This document shows positions 7,506-14,963 of a DNA stretch of 39,204 nucleotides, one piece after another (the stretch's first letter is position 1; each line of letters opens with the position of its first letter). The DNA is from Paenibacillus tuaregi (GTDB taxonomy: Bacteria > Bacillota > Bacilli > Paenibacillales > Paenibacillaceae): positions 4,967,171 to 5,006,374 of the forward strand of contig NZ_LT575476.1 of NCBI RefSeq assembly GCF_900086655.1. Reading direction: 5' to 3'. The position numbers and the translations under genes were made by a program. Under the pieces are notes generated by a model. It made no database searches. It was not told the DNA's origin and worked only from the letters and a program-made list of their open reading frames with translations.

Positions 7506-8678
7506 CTATTCTTTATCCAGACTAACCAGGCGCTTCGTGTCCTTAAGCGCGCCCACATCTGCCGCCCCTATCCCGAACATCGCTGCCCGCAGCTCGAACT
7601 CTACGCGGCTCAGCACCTCATCGAGTTCCTGTTCTGACTGGACAGCAGGTCCAAGCAAGGCTTTTCCGAAACCGGCCATATCGGCTCCCAACGCCAGCGC
7701 CTTGGCCGCATCCACCCCGGTATTTAAGCCACCGCTTCCAATAATGGCATACCCGGGCAACGCCGCGCGAACTTGACGGATGCATTCCGCTGTCGGAATT
7801 CCCCACCCTGCAAAGGCTTCGGCTGCCTGTCTGCGAACCGGGTCACTGCTGCGGAATTTCTCCACCTGGCTCCAGGAGGTGCCTCCCGCTCCGGCAACAT
7901 CGATGAAAGCAGCTCCTGCGTCGCGGAGCCTTATCGCCGTCTGGTCGTCAATCCCCCAGCCGACCTCTTTAATGCCTACCGGGACAGGCAGGCTGTGGCA
8001 CAGCTGTTCAATCCGCTGAAGCAGACCGCCAAAAGCGGTATTCCCCTCCGGCTGAAACACCTCCTGAAGCGAGTTCAGATGAAGAACCAGCAAGTCCGCC
8101 TCAGCGATCTCTACTGCCCTTCGGCACTCTTCTGTGCCAAATCCGTAATTCAGCTGCACCGCGCCCAGGTTGGCAATCACCGGAATGGTTGGTGCCTTGC
8201 GGCGCACAGCAAACGTCGCCTTAAGACGTTCCTGCTCCACCGCCGCACGGACTGAACCAACGCCCATGGCCCAGCCCCTGCGTTCCGCCGCTTCGGCAAG
8301 CCGTTCGTTGATCCGCCCCGCTGCTTCACTTCCGCCTGTCATGGAACTGATTAACAATGGTGTACGTACCGGCCGCTCCAAGAAGGAAGTCTGCAAGCTG
8401 ATCCGGTCAAAATCGATCTCCGGCAGCGCATTATGCCGGAATACATAACGTTCGAAGCCAGCAGTCAGACCTACCGCATTCACCTCTTCATTCAGGCAAA
8501 TGCGGATATGCTCCGTTTTCCGCCCAGAGGTTGCCGAAATGGCCGTATCCACCAAACTTATACCGGAATCATGCGCTTCGCCAGGCTTAAGTCTCATACT
8601 ATCCAATGTATTACGGCCATCCGGACTCAACTTCCCTCTGCGCATCCGTCTATTCCGTACACTCAAACGATCCTTCAT
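7506..8678 (-). CDS. fni: Type 2 isopentenyl-diphosphate delta-isomerase (FMN-dependent)
   Basis: Interconverts isopentenyl and dimethylallyl diphosphate using reduced FMN, supplying isoprenoid precursors. The catalytic part carries the family motifs RKTEHI (residues 53-58), LLISSMTGGS, ANLGAVQLNYGFG and the C-terminal FMN-phosphate region SGGLNTGVDAAKALALGADMAGFG. The protein is 390 residues, about 40-50 longer than usual, because of a basic, polar N-terminal extension before RKTEHI. I keep the upstream start (ATG at 8678) since AGGAGGT lies only five bases before it, while the internal ATG at codon 28 has no ribosome binding site. Single gene with its own terminator. Confidence 0.95.
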   Translation of the reverse strand: MKDRLSVRNRRMRRGKLSPDGRNTLDSMRLKPGEAHDSGISLVDTAISATSGRKTEHIRICLNEEVNAVGLTAGFERYVFRHNALPEIDFDRISLQTSFLERPVRTPLLISSMTGGSEAAGRINERLAEAAERRGWAMGVGSVRAAVEQERLKATFAVRRKAPTIPVIANLGAVQLNYGFGTEECRRAVEIAEADLLVLHLNSLQEVFQPEGNTAFGGLLQRIEQLCHSLPVPVGIKEVGWGIDDQTAIRLRDAGAAFIDVAGAGGTSWSQVEKFRSSDPVRRQAAEAFAGWGIPTAECIRQVRAALPGYAIIGSGGLNTGVDAAKALALGADMAGFGKALLGPAVQSEQELDEVLSRVEFELRAAMFGIGAADVGALKDTKRLVSLDKE

Positions 8679-8783
8679 CTATACCTCCTAATCCCTGCCG
8701 TCCAGTCCAACTTAGCACAGCCTAACCCAGTTTAGCCTGTGGCAACTTAACGGCGTTCAGTTCTGACTGCAAATTTTATTCAC

Positions 8784-8914
8784 GTTATATAAAATGAACT
8801 TATGAAGGTTACCCTTTTGGGGCGCTGCGATGCCGAGTGTTCTTACGACCTCTGTTGTTTCCAAAATGCTTGAACTAGATATCAAAGTAGGGGCTAAAGT
8901 TCATCTTATATAAC
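8784..8914. repeat. MITE-like copy of the dispersed repeat (copy B)
   Basis: A 131-bp element bounded by 18-bp inverted ends with one mismatch (GTTATATAAAATGAACTT at 8784-8801; the inverse at 8897-8914 reads GTTATATAAGATGAACTT). Inside it shares the blocks GTGTTCTTACGACCTCTGTTG and AAATGCTTGAACTAGATATC with copy A but lacks the second half. No target duplication is clear, though TTATT occurs on both sides. Confidence 0.75.
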
Positions 8915-9281
8915 TTATTTAGCTCAGCCTTCGTTCCTTTATTCAGCCCTATCTAGGCCGCACGTAGTTCAGCATACCAGACTTTAAGGGCCAGAAGTAT
9001 ACCTCTCATCCTCATTTCATCCGGCTTTAACTCATCATCCCTTATATAAGTCTGCAGTTATTCATACAGAAATGACAACGAGTACATAAAATTCAGCCAG
9101 CTGTTTGAATCCGATTGCCTAAAGGAGATAAGGCTAGGCTGGTTGTTCTCCGGCATGATTACAGTTTGTCTGCAGCCGTATTCTTCCAAAACTTTCTGTG
9201 CTTCAACTTTACCTCAATTATGGTAATGATAAGAACTGACCCACATGGCTGCTTTAAGGCCAACAAGAGGAGGAGTAAGTA
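8915..9281. other. Intergenic gap upstream of the phospholipase-D-like gene
   Basis: No RNA gene or ORF with a ribosome binding site is visible apart from the GAGGAGGAG at 9267-9275 that serves the next gene. The promoter is not obvious. Confidence 0.4.
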
Positions 9282-10820
9282 TTGGCATCTTTGTTTAAAA
9301 ATAATACGGCTGCTTCCAAAAACCGCAAGCCAAAGCCGTGGCTGCGAAGAGTCCTTCTCATCCTGCTGCTCTTGATTATGTGGTTGTCCGCCGTTATGGT
9401 TTACCAGACCCATAAGCGGCTTCCTCAAGGGGTTTCTTACGAAAGCCCCGTCTACTCCGTTGATACAACGGACTTCCTGTATGATCTGACATATCCGGAT
9501 GGGCACGGCGGATTCCAGCAGGAACGGCATATTTATGACCGGATGCTGCAGATGATTGGGGAAGCCCGCCAATTTATCGTGCTGGATTTATTCCTTTTTA
9601 ATGATTATGTACATAAAGGCCAGACCTATCCCGATATAAGCGGAGGCCTCACCCGTAAGCTGCTTGAACAAAAACGGAAGTATCCGAAGCTGGACATTGT
9701 GTTTATTACCGATGAGATCAATACGAATTATGACTCGGCTCCAAATCACCTGTTGGAAGAGCTGAAGCAGGCCGGCGCACAGGTAATCATCACCGATGTG
9801 AACCCGCTGCGGGATTCCACTCCCGCCTATTCAGCGGTGTGGAGAACCTTCTTTCAATGGTTTGGGCAATCCGGGACCGGTTGGATTCCCAATCTGATGG
9901 CCTCGAACGGTCCGGATATTACGGCCCGCTCCTATCTAAAGCTGCTGAACGTCAAGGCCAATCACCGGAAGGTGTTAGCGACAGAGAACAGCGCCTTGAT
10001 CTCTTCCGGCAATGTTCATAATGCAAGCGCCTTTCATTCCAATATAGCCTTTGAGGTCAGCGGGCCGGTAATCCAAGACATACTGAACAGTGAGCAGGCC
10101 GTGGCTAACTTCTCCGGCGGGGGAAGATTGCCCAAATGGACAGGAAGCCAGGCCAGAGGACAGTCAGACAACCCGCAGAGCCGCACCGGCAGTACCGCAG
10201 GTAAAACCGCATCGGAGAGCGGTAAGCTGCAAATCCGCTATCTCACGGAAGGCAAAATCTACACCTATTTGCTAAAGGCTATTCAAGATTCGCAAAAGGG
10301 CGACACACTCTGGATGGGTATGTTCTATCTGGCGGATACAAAAGTCATGAACGAGCTGGTGGCTGCAGGAGAACGTGGTGTCCAGCTCCGTCTGATTCTG
10401 GACCCGAACCAGAATGCGTTCGGCCAGGAGAAGATCGGTCTGCCCAACCGCCCGGTCACAGAAGAGCTTCTGGCCCGTTCGGGTTCAGCCATGCAGATCC
10501 GCTGGTACAATACAACGCAGGAGCAGTATCATACCAAGCTGCTGTACATTGCCAAGGCGCAAGGGCCAAGTGTGATCCTGGGCGGCTCCGCCAACTTCAC
10601 CTCCCGGAATTTGGATGATCTTAATCTGGAGAACGATCTCTGGATCTCTGCTCCGCGCGGAAGTCAACTAACCCGGAGCCTGGATCAATATTTCGAGCGT
10701 ATTTGGTACAACCAAGGCGCCGATTACAGCCTGGACTATAGCGCTTATCACGAGAAAGCCGTCTGGTTCAAGGACGTTCTGTTCCGCCTGCAAAAGGCGC
10801 TCGGATTTACAACCTACTGA
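9282..10820 (+). CDS. Membrane-anchored phospholipase D-family protein with altered HKD motifs
   Basis: Cardiolipin synthase/PLD superfamily protein of 512 residues with an N-terminal membrane anchor (about residues 22-44, LLILLLLIMWLSAVMVY). Two HxK motifs occur: NHRKVLATEN near residue 227 and YHTKLLYIAKA near residue 417, each followed by the usual S-G-N or G-S-A-N-F segment. In both, the Asp of HxKxxxxD is missing (Glu and Ala instead). A Ser/Gly/Thr-rich linker near residues 285-310 separates the two halves. The start is TTG at 9282, supported by GAGGAGGAG upstream. It converges with a normal cardiolipin synthase. Activity could be kept, since His and Lys do the chemistry, or shifted to another phosphodiester substrate; the substrate cannot be read from the sequence. 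Confidence 0.85.
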   Translation: MASLFKNNTAASKNRKPKPWLRRVLLILLLLIMWLSAVMVYQTHKRLPQGVSYESPVYSVDTTDFLYDLTYPDGHGGFQQERHIYDRMLQMIGEARQFIVLDLFLFNDYVHKGQTYPDISGGLTRKLLEQKRKYPKLDIVFITDEINTNYDSAPNHLLEELKQAGAQVIITDVNPLRDSTPAYSAVWRTFFQWFGQSGTGWIPNLMASNGPDITARSYLKLLNVKANHRKVLATENSALISSGNVHNASAFHSNIAFEVSGPVIQDILNSEQAVANFSGGGRLPKWTGSQARGQSDNPQSRTGSTAGKTASESGKLQIRYLTEGKIYTYLLKAIQDSQKGDTLWMGMFYLADTKVMNELVAAGERGVQLRLILDPNQNAFGQEKIGLPNRPVTEELLARSGSAMQIRWYNTTQEQYHTKLLYIAKAQGPSVILGGSANFTSRNLDDLNLENDLWISAPRGSQLTRSLDQYFERIWYNQGADYSLDYSAYHEKAVWFKDVLFRLQKALGFTTY

Positions 10821-10835
10821 CCCCCGCACAAAGAG

Positions 10836-10873
10836 GCGGGTGCAAGGGGATATCTCCTTGCACCCGCTTTTTC
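10836..10873 (+). terminator. Intrinsic terminator between the two PLD-family genes
   Basis: GCGGGTGCAAGG / CCTTGCACCCGC stem followed by TTTTTCT on the plus strand, 15 bases after the stop. The convergent cls gene may share it. Confidence 0.85.
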
Positions 10874-10941
10874 TATATAAGTTACAAACAACGTGTACAT
10901 TTAGGCGAAGCCTAGGGGCGTCTTAAGGGCCAGGCCTCACT

Positions 10942-12450
10942 TTAGAGCAGAGGGGACATCAGCCGGGCCGCCGATTCCATAAATCGGACAACGATGCGCT
11001 TTTGCATGAACGCTTTCCGTTCGATCAGCTTTGTGGAATGCAGATCCCGCTCGAAGTCCTCTACGATTTTGCGGACACTGTCACTCTGGACAAGCAGCGC
11101 ACTGACCTCGAAGTTCAAATGGAAGCTGCGCATGTCCATATTCGCCGTGCCGACCGAGGCTACTTCCCCGTCGGCAATCAGCAGCTTGGCGTGCAGGAAG
11201 CCCTTTTCATACTCATAGATCTTCACCCCGGCTTCCAGCAGGGAAGGGAAGTATGAGTGGGAAGCCAGAAACGGGAGCCACTTATCCGGCTTGGCCGGGA
11301 ATAGAATGCGGACATCGAGGCCCGATATGGCCGCCACGCGAAGGGCTGTGAGAATGTCCTCGTCCGGAATAAAGTATGGAGTCGCAAGCCATACCGATTT
11401 CTTGGCAGATGTAATGATCGAAAAGAAGATGTCCTTAAGGGACCGGCTTTCATTATCTGGGCCGCTCGGCACGATCTGCACCGCACCGCTGCAGCCCACC
11501 TCAAGCTGAGGGGACAGGTATTCCAGACCGATAATTTTCTCACCGGTAACATAAAGCCAGTCCTGGAGGAAAATAATCTGAAGGGAGCGCACCGCTTCCC
11601 CTTTAACCAGCATGTGTGTGTCCCGCCAGAATCCGTACGTCTTACTCCGGCTGAGGTATTCGTCACCGACGTTAAGCCCGCCCATAAAGGCGGTATTGCC
11701 GTCAATGACCACAATCTTGCGGTGATTGCGGTAATTGACACGGCTGGACAAGGCCAGGAACCGGACCTGTCCATAGATGCCGATCTTAATTCCAGCTTCC
11801 CTCATTTCGTTCAAGAACGTCTTGGACAGCCCAAGACTGCCCACCGCGTCAAACATAAAACGGACCTCGACCCCCTCGCGAGCTTTTGCGATCAGGGTCT
11901 CCTGGATCTCCCGGCCGATTTCATCAGCCCGGTAGATGTAATACTCCATATGAATATGATGCTTCGCCATCTTCAGTTCCTTAAGCAGCGAGGAGAATGT
12001 CTCCTCGCCGTTGGTCAGCACCCGGGTGCGTGTAGCCATGGAGCAGGGCGTGCGGGCGATTTTATGAGACATCCGAAGCAGCTTCTGCTGCCCCGGACTG
12101 AATTCAGAGAGGTCAAAGGCCGCATGCAGGGTATTGTTGTCAATGAGCTCGTAAGCCTTCTGGTCCTGCATTGCTTTCTTGTCGAACTTCCGCCGTTTGA
12201 AGTAGTTCTGTCCCAGCAGAAAATAAAGAACAAGCCCGACAACCGGCAGCAGGACCAGCAGCAGGATCCACGCAAGTGTGCTGGAAGGATTGCGGTTCTC
12301 CATGAAGATGGCCATCCCCACGGTAATCACCGTCAAGGTCTGGAATATGCTGACCAGCGTTCCCCCGAAGCTGCCGAAGAAGCCGAAGCCCAAAAAATAA
12401 AAGGCAAATAAGATTGCCGCAATAAGTAAGATTTGAAGCCCACGTCTCAT
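10942..12450 (-). CDS. cls: Cardiolipin synthase
   Basis: Condenses two phosphatidylglycerol molecules into cardiolipin and glycerol at the membrane. Two N-terminal membrane segments (about residues 4-30 and 35-65) with the family motif NPSSTLAWILLLVLLPVVG are followed by two intact HKD motifs, NHRKIVVIDGNTAFMGGLN and FLHAKLLIADGEVASVGTAN. The protein is 502 residues if it starts at ATG 12450, where AAGGAG lies about 11 bases upstream; an ATG 15 codons earlier has no ribosome binding site and adds a hydrophilic stretch before the membrane helix. It converges on the PLD-like gene with altered motifs. Confidence 0.95.
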   Translation of the reverse strand: MRRGLQILLIAAILFAFYFLGFGFFGSFGGTLVSIFQTLTVITVGMAIFMENRNPSSTLAWILLLVLLPVVGLVLYFLLGQNYFKRRKFDKKAMQDQKAYELIDNNTLHAAFDLSEFSPGQQKLLRMSHKIARTPCSMATRTRVLTNGEETFSSLLKELKMAKHHIHMEYYIYRADEIGREIQETLIAKAREGVEVRFMFDAVGSLGLSKTFLNEMREAGIKIGIYGQVRFLALSSRVNYRNHRKIVVIDGNTAFMGGLNVGDEYLSRSKTYGFWRDTHMLVKGEAVRSLQIIFLQDWLYVTGEKIIGLEYLSPQLEVGCSGAVQIVPSGPDNESRSLKDIFFSIITSAKKSVWLATPYFIPDEDILTALRVAAISGLDVRILFPAKPDKWLPFLASHSYFPSLLEAGVKIYEYEKGFLHAKLLIADGEVASVGTANMDMRSFHLNFEVSALLVQSDSVRKIVEDFERDLHSTKLIERKAFMQKRIVVRFMESAARLMSPLL

Positions 12451-12611
12451 GCAAGTAAGTTCTCCTTTTCCACGATGTTCACATGCTACCCCCATTTTAC
12501 ATGAACCTGTCTATTCCTCCTAACAATATTACGCCAATAGCTGTAAACGGATTCAAAAAGGGCAGCACCGATCGGATCTTGACTTATAAGGGGAACTGTG
12601 AAAAAATGGCT

Positions 12612-12627
12612 CCTAACGATCGTTAGG
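12612..12627. promoter_or_regulatory. Probable operator of the TetR-ykkCD operon
   Basis: Perfect 16-bp palindrome CCTAACGATCGTTAGG directly before the regulator gene and touching its ribosome binding site. Position and symmetry fit autoregulation by the TetR-family protein encoded next. Confidence 0.7.
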
Positions 12628-12639
12628 TAGGTGAAAGAG

Positions 12640-13224
12640 ATGACGGAAGGCAAACGAAAATTGCAGAAGGCGGCCCTGCTTCATTTTGCAAGGGATGGGT
12701 ATGAGGGTGCTTCTCTTCAGCATATTGCACAGGATGCAGGCATGAAAAAGCCCTCGATTTATGCCCATTTTAAAGGGAAAGAGGAACTGTTCATGTCTGT
12801 GCTCAGCCAGGTCTTCAAAGAAGGCCGCCACCGGATTACAGCTTATTTCCTCCGGGAGATGGACACCCCGCTGGAACAAAGGCTGCACGGATTATTCCTG
12901 ATGCTTCAAGAGGAGTACATGCGCAACCGGGATACAAAGTTCCTCCTGCGAATGATCTTCTTCCCGCCTCATGCGGTCTATGAAGAGGTTATGGCTGTGA
13001 TTTACCCGTTTCTCGACTCGCTTGAGAACAGGCTGGTCCGGCTGCTGAAGGAGGAATCCATTCGGGGCAACTTTGTGACTGCGGATATCCGCCAGGCGGC
13101 TGTGGCCTTCATGACCTTTGCGGACGGAATTATGGTGGAACTGCTGTACGAGAATCCCGAAAGATCGCGTAAACGGCTTGATGCGGTCTGGCCGGTCTAT
13201 TGGAAAGGCATTCAATGTGAATAG
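12640..13224 (+). CDS. TetR/AcrR-family transcriptional regulator of the ykkCD operon
   Basis: Ligand-responsive repressor of 194 residues. The N-terminal helix-turn-helix reads ASLQHIAQDAGMKKPSIYAHF, followed by FKGKEELF, typical for TetR proteins; the C-terminal ligand domain is unremarkable. ATG at 12640 has AGGTG about six bases upstream; a GTG three codons earlier lies inside the palindrome region and has no site of its own. ykkC starts 21 bases after the stop, so the three genes form one operon, and the 16-bp palindrome upstream is the obvious binding site. The effector may be a cation or biocide carried by the pump, or guanidinium; this is inference. Confidence 0.9.
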   Translation: MTEGKRKLQKAALLHFARDGYEGASLQHIAQDAGMKKPSIYAHFKGKEELFMSVLSQVFKEGRHRITAYFLREMDTPLEQRLHGLFLMLQEEYMRNRDTKFLLRMIFFPPHAVYEEVMAVIYPFLDSLENRLVRLLKEESIRGNFVTADIRQAAVAFMTFADGIMVELLYENPERSRKRLDAVWPVYWKGIQCE

Positions 13225-13245
13225 GATACGAAGGAGAAATGATAT

Positions 13246-13584
13246 ATGAATAAAAACTGGCTGTTTGTCCTATTGGGAGGAATTATTGAGGTGGTCTGGG
13301 TCACCGGACTCAAACACGCGCATACCTGGGAAGCCTGGCTCGGCACGGCCGCGGCTATTGCCGCCAGCTTTTGGCTGATCATCGAGGCCTCAAGACGGCT
13401 TCCGGTCGGTACGGTATATGCGGTATTTACCGGAATTGGCACAGCGGGAACGGTTCTGACCGAGATGCTTGTCTTTGGGGAGCCCTTTAACTGGGTGAAG
13501 ACTATACTGATTGCACTGCTCCTTGCAGGCGTTGTCGGTCTGAAGCTGATTACAGATACCCAACATGAGGAGGCGAGATCATAA
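13246..13584 (+). CDS. ykkC: SMR-family exporter subunit YkkC (guanidinium exporter, large partner)
   Basis: Four-helix small multidrug resistance protein of 112 residues. Glu15 in GGIIEVVWVTGLKHA is the proton/substrate carboxylate, and LPVGTVYAVFTGIGTAGTVL is the SMR signature. From memory it closely matches B. subtilis YkkC (GdnC), which pairs with YkkD. AAGGAG lies nine bases before ATG 13246. Its stop TAA overlaps the ATG of the next gene (TAATG), indicating translational coupling and a heterodimer. Export of guanidinium or quaternary cations by proton exchange is inferred from the family. Confidence 0.93.
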   Translation: MNKNWLFVLLGGIIEVVWVTGLKHAHTWEAWLGTAAAIAASFWLIIEASRRLPVGTVYAVFTGIGTAGTVLTEMLVFGEPFNWVKTILIALLLAGVVGLKLITDTQHEEARS

Positions 13585-13898
13585 TGGCATGGCTTATTCT
13601 TGTTCTGGCAGGCTGTTGCGAAGTGTTTGGCGTCATCGGAATCAAACAGGTTACGCTCAGAGCCAATCTGAGCGCTTACCTGCTGCTGGCGGCAGGCTTT
13701 CTGTGCAGCTTCTCCCTGCTGGCTCTGGCCATGGAGACGCTGCCTATGGGCACAGCTTACGCAGTATGGACCGGGATCGGAACCGTGGGAAGCGCTTTGA
13801 TCGGGATGCTGTTGTACAAAGAGCCCAAGGAGTGGCGCAGACTGGTCTGCATTGCCCTTATTCTAGGTTCAGCCATAGGTCTCAAGGTGATCCAGTAG
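13584..13898 (+). CDS. ykkD: SMR-family exporter subunit YkkD (guanidinium exporter, small partner)
   Basis: Second four-helix SMR subunit, 104 residues, with Glu13 in GCCEVFGVIGIKQ and the very YkkD-like segment LAMETLPMGTAYAVWTGIG. It overlaps ykkC by one base, the arrangement seen for obligate SMR heterodimers such as YkkCD and EbrAB, where the subunits insert in opposite orientations. The GAGGAGGCGAG inside the end of ykkC provides the ribosome binding site. No guanidine-I riboswitch precedes the pair; control appears to be by the TetR protein at the head of the operon. Confidence 0.93.
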   Translation: MAWLILVLAGCCEVFGVIGIKQVTLRANLSAYLLLAAGFLCSFSLLALAMETLPMGTAYAVWTGIGTVGSALIGMLLYKEPKEWRRLVCIALILGSAIGLKVIQ

Positions 13899-13903
13899 GA
13901 AAT

Positions 13904-13952
13904 TTGTATCTCCTCTACCAGATGTATTATAATTTTTTTGACCCAATGGTCA
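13904..13952 (+). promoter_or_regulatory. Promoter and operator of the TetR-swrC operon
   Basis: TTGTAT (13904-13909), an 18-base spacer and a perfect TATAAT (13928-13933). Just downstream lies an inverted repeat TGACC-CAAT-GGTCA (13939-13952) covering the expected transcription start, a fitting place for autorepression by the TetR protein. Confidence 0.65.
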
Positions 13953-13991
13953 CGTAGAGAACCAAGAGGTCAGGAAGGAGTGAACAAGCCG

Positions 13992-14921
13992 TTGTCTGAT
14001 AAGCCGGCTGACAAGAAGAAGTTCATCATCAGAACAGCCATGGAGCTGTTCTCCATCAAAGGCTCATCTGCCACCTCCATGCAGGAAATTGCGGAACACT
14101 GCGGCATGTCGAAGGGAAGTCTGTATCTGCATTTTAAATCCAAGGAAGAGCTTGAGCAGAGCATCTACACCTACTGCTACCAAATGCTGCACGAGCAATT
14201 GGTGCAGGTAGATCAAGAGCAAGGTCTGACTCCCAAGGAAAGCCTGCGCAAGCAGATAGAGACACTGCTGAGTTTGGTTCTGGAGCTTCGCGAATTCCTG
14301 CTCATGCAGATTAAGGAATGGGTTACCCATGGCAAGAAGAACATGGAACCGCAGTGTGTCAAGGATAACAATATGCGCATGCTGAAGAGGGCTCAGTCGA
14401 AGCTGCTTCACATATACGGGCCTGAGATTGAACCCTATACAGCTGACTTGACCCTGTTCATACACGGTTCCCTGGGCTCATATATCCGTCTGCTGTTTGA
14501 CCCGAGGCTGTCCATTACGATTCAGCAGATGTCCGGGCACTTTATGTTTATGCTCGATGCGCTGTCGGAGGGACTGCTCGCCAAACGCCCCGGCCCGCTG
14601 TTCTCTTCCGAGCTGCTTGAACAGTGGGTTCATGATGGATTTAGTCCAATTCAGGCCAACCCGCATCCCCTTCAAGTCATCAAGGCGATGAAGATCACAC
14701 TGAAAGGGCTGGATCTTCCGGAGCCCCGCAGGGACGAAACGCTGGATTCCCTGGTGATCCTAGAACAAGAGCTCCTTGAGCTTCAGCCTAGACGTGCCAT
14801 CCTGCTCGGCATGATGCGCAATTTGAAAAACATTTCTGAGATGGAAGAACAGTTCAAGGAACTAGAGGCTGCTCTGTTTCAACATATACAGTCAAGACCC
14901 ATACCTGTTAATCACGGGTGA
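13992..14921 (+). CDS. TetR-family regulator (YerO-like) of the RND exporter
   Basis: Repressor-type protein of about 309 residues, longer than usual for TetR (190-220) because of a C-terminal extension of about 90 residues with a leucine-rich, coiled-coil-like end (EQELLELQ, EMEEQFKELEAAL). The helix-turn-helix is ATSMQEIAEHCGMSKGSLYLHF. In B. subtilis a TetR gene, yerO, sits beside swrC (yerP) in the same way. The start is taken as TTG at 13992 (AAGGAG 11 bases upstream); GTG at 13980 directly abuts that site, and the longer frame from 13938 runs through the operator. swrC follows after 42 bases. Confidence 0.87.
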   Translation: MSDKPADKKKFIIRTAMELFSIKGSSATSMQEIAEHCGMSKGSLYLHFKSKEELEQSIYTYCYQMLHEQLVQVDQEQGLTPKESLRKQIETLLSLVLELREFLLMQIKEWVTHGKKNMEPQCVKDNNMRMLKRAQSKLLHIYGPEIEPYTADLTLFIHGSLGSYIRLLFDPRLSITIQQMSGHFMFMLDALSEGLLAKRPGPLFSSELLEQWVHDGFSPIQANPHPLQVIKAMKITLKGLDLPEPRRDETLDSLVILEQELLELQPRRAILLGMMRNLKNISEMEEQFKELEAALFQHIQSRPIPVNHG

Positions 14922-14963
14922 CGTTAAGAGAGAAGCATATGGAGAGGAGCACATACTTAGATT

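Noticed and set aside
13225..13245. Guanidine-I riboswitch ahead of ykkC
   Set aside because: Only 21 bases are available between the two genes, which is too short for the aptamer.
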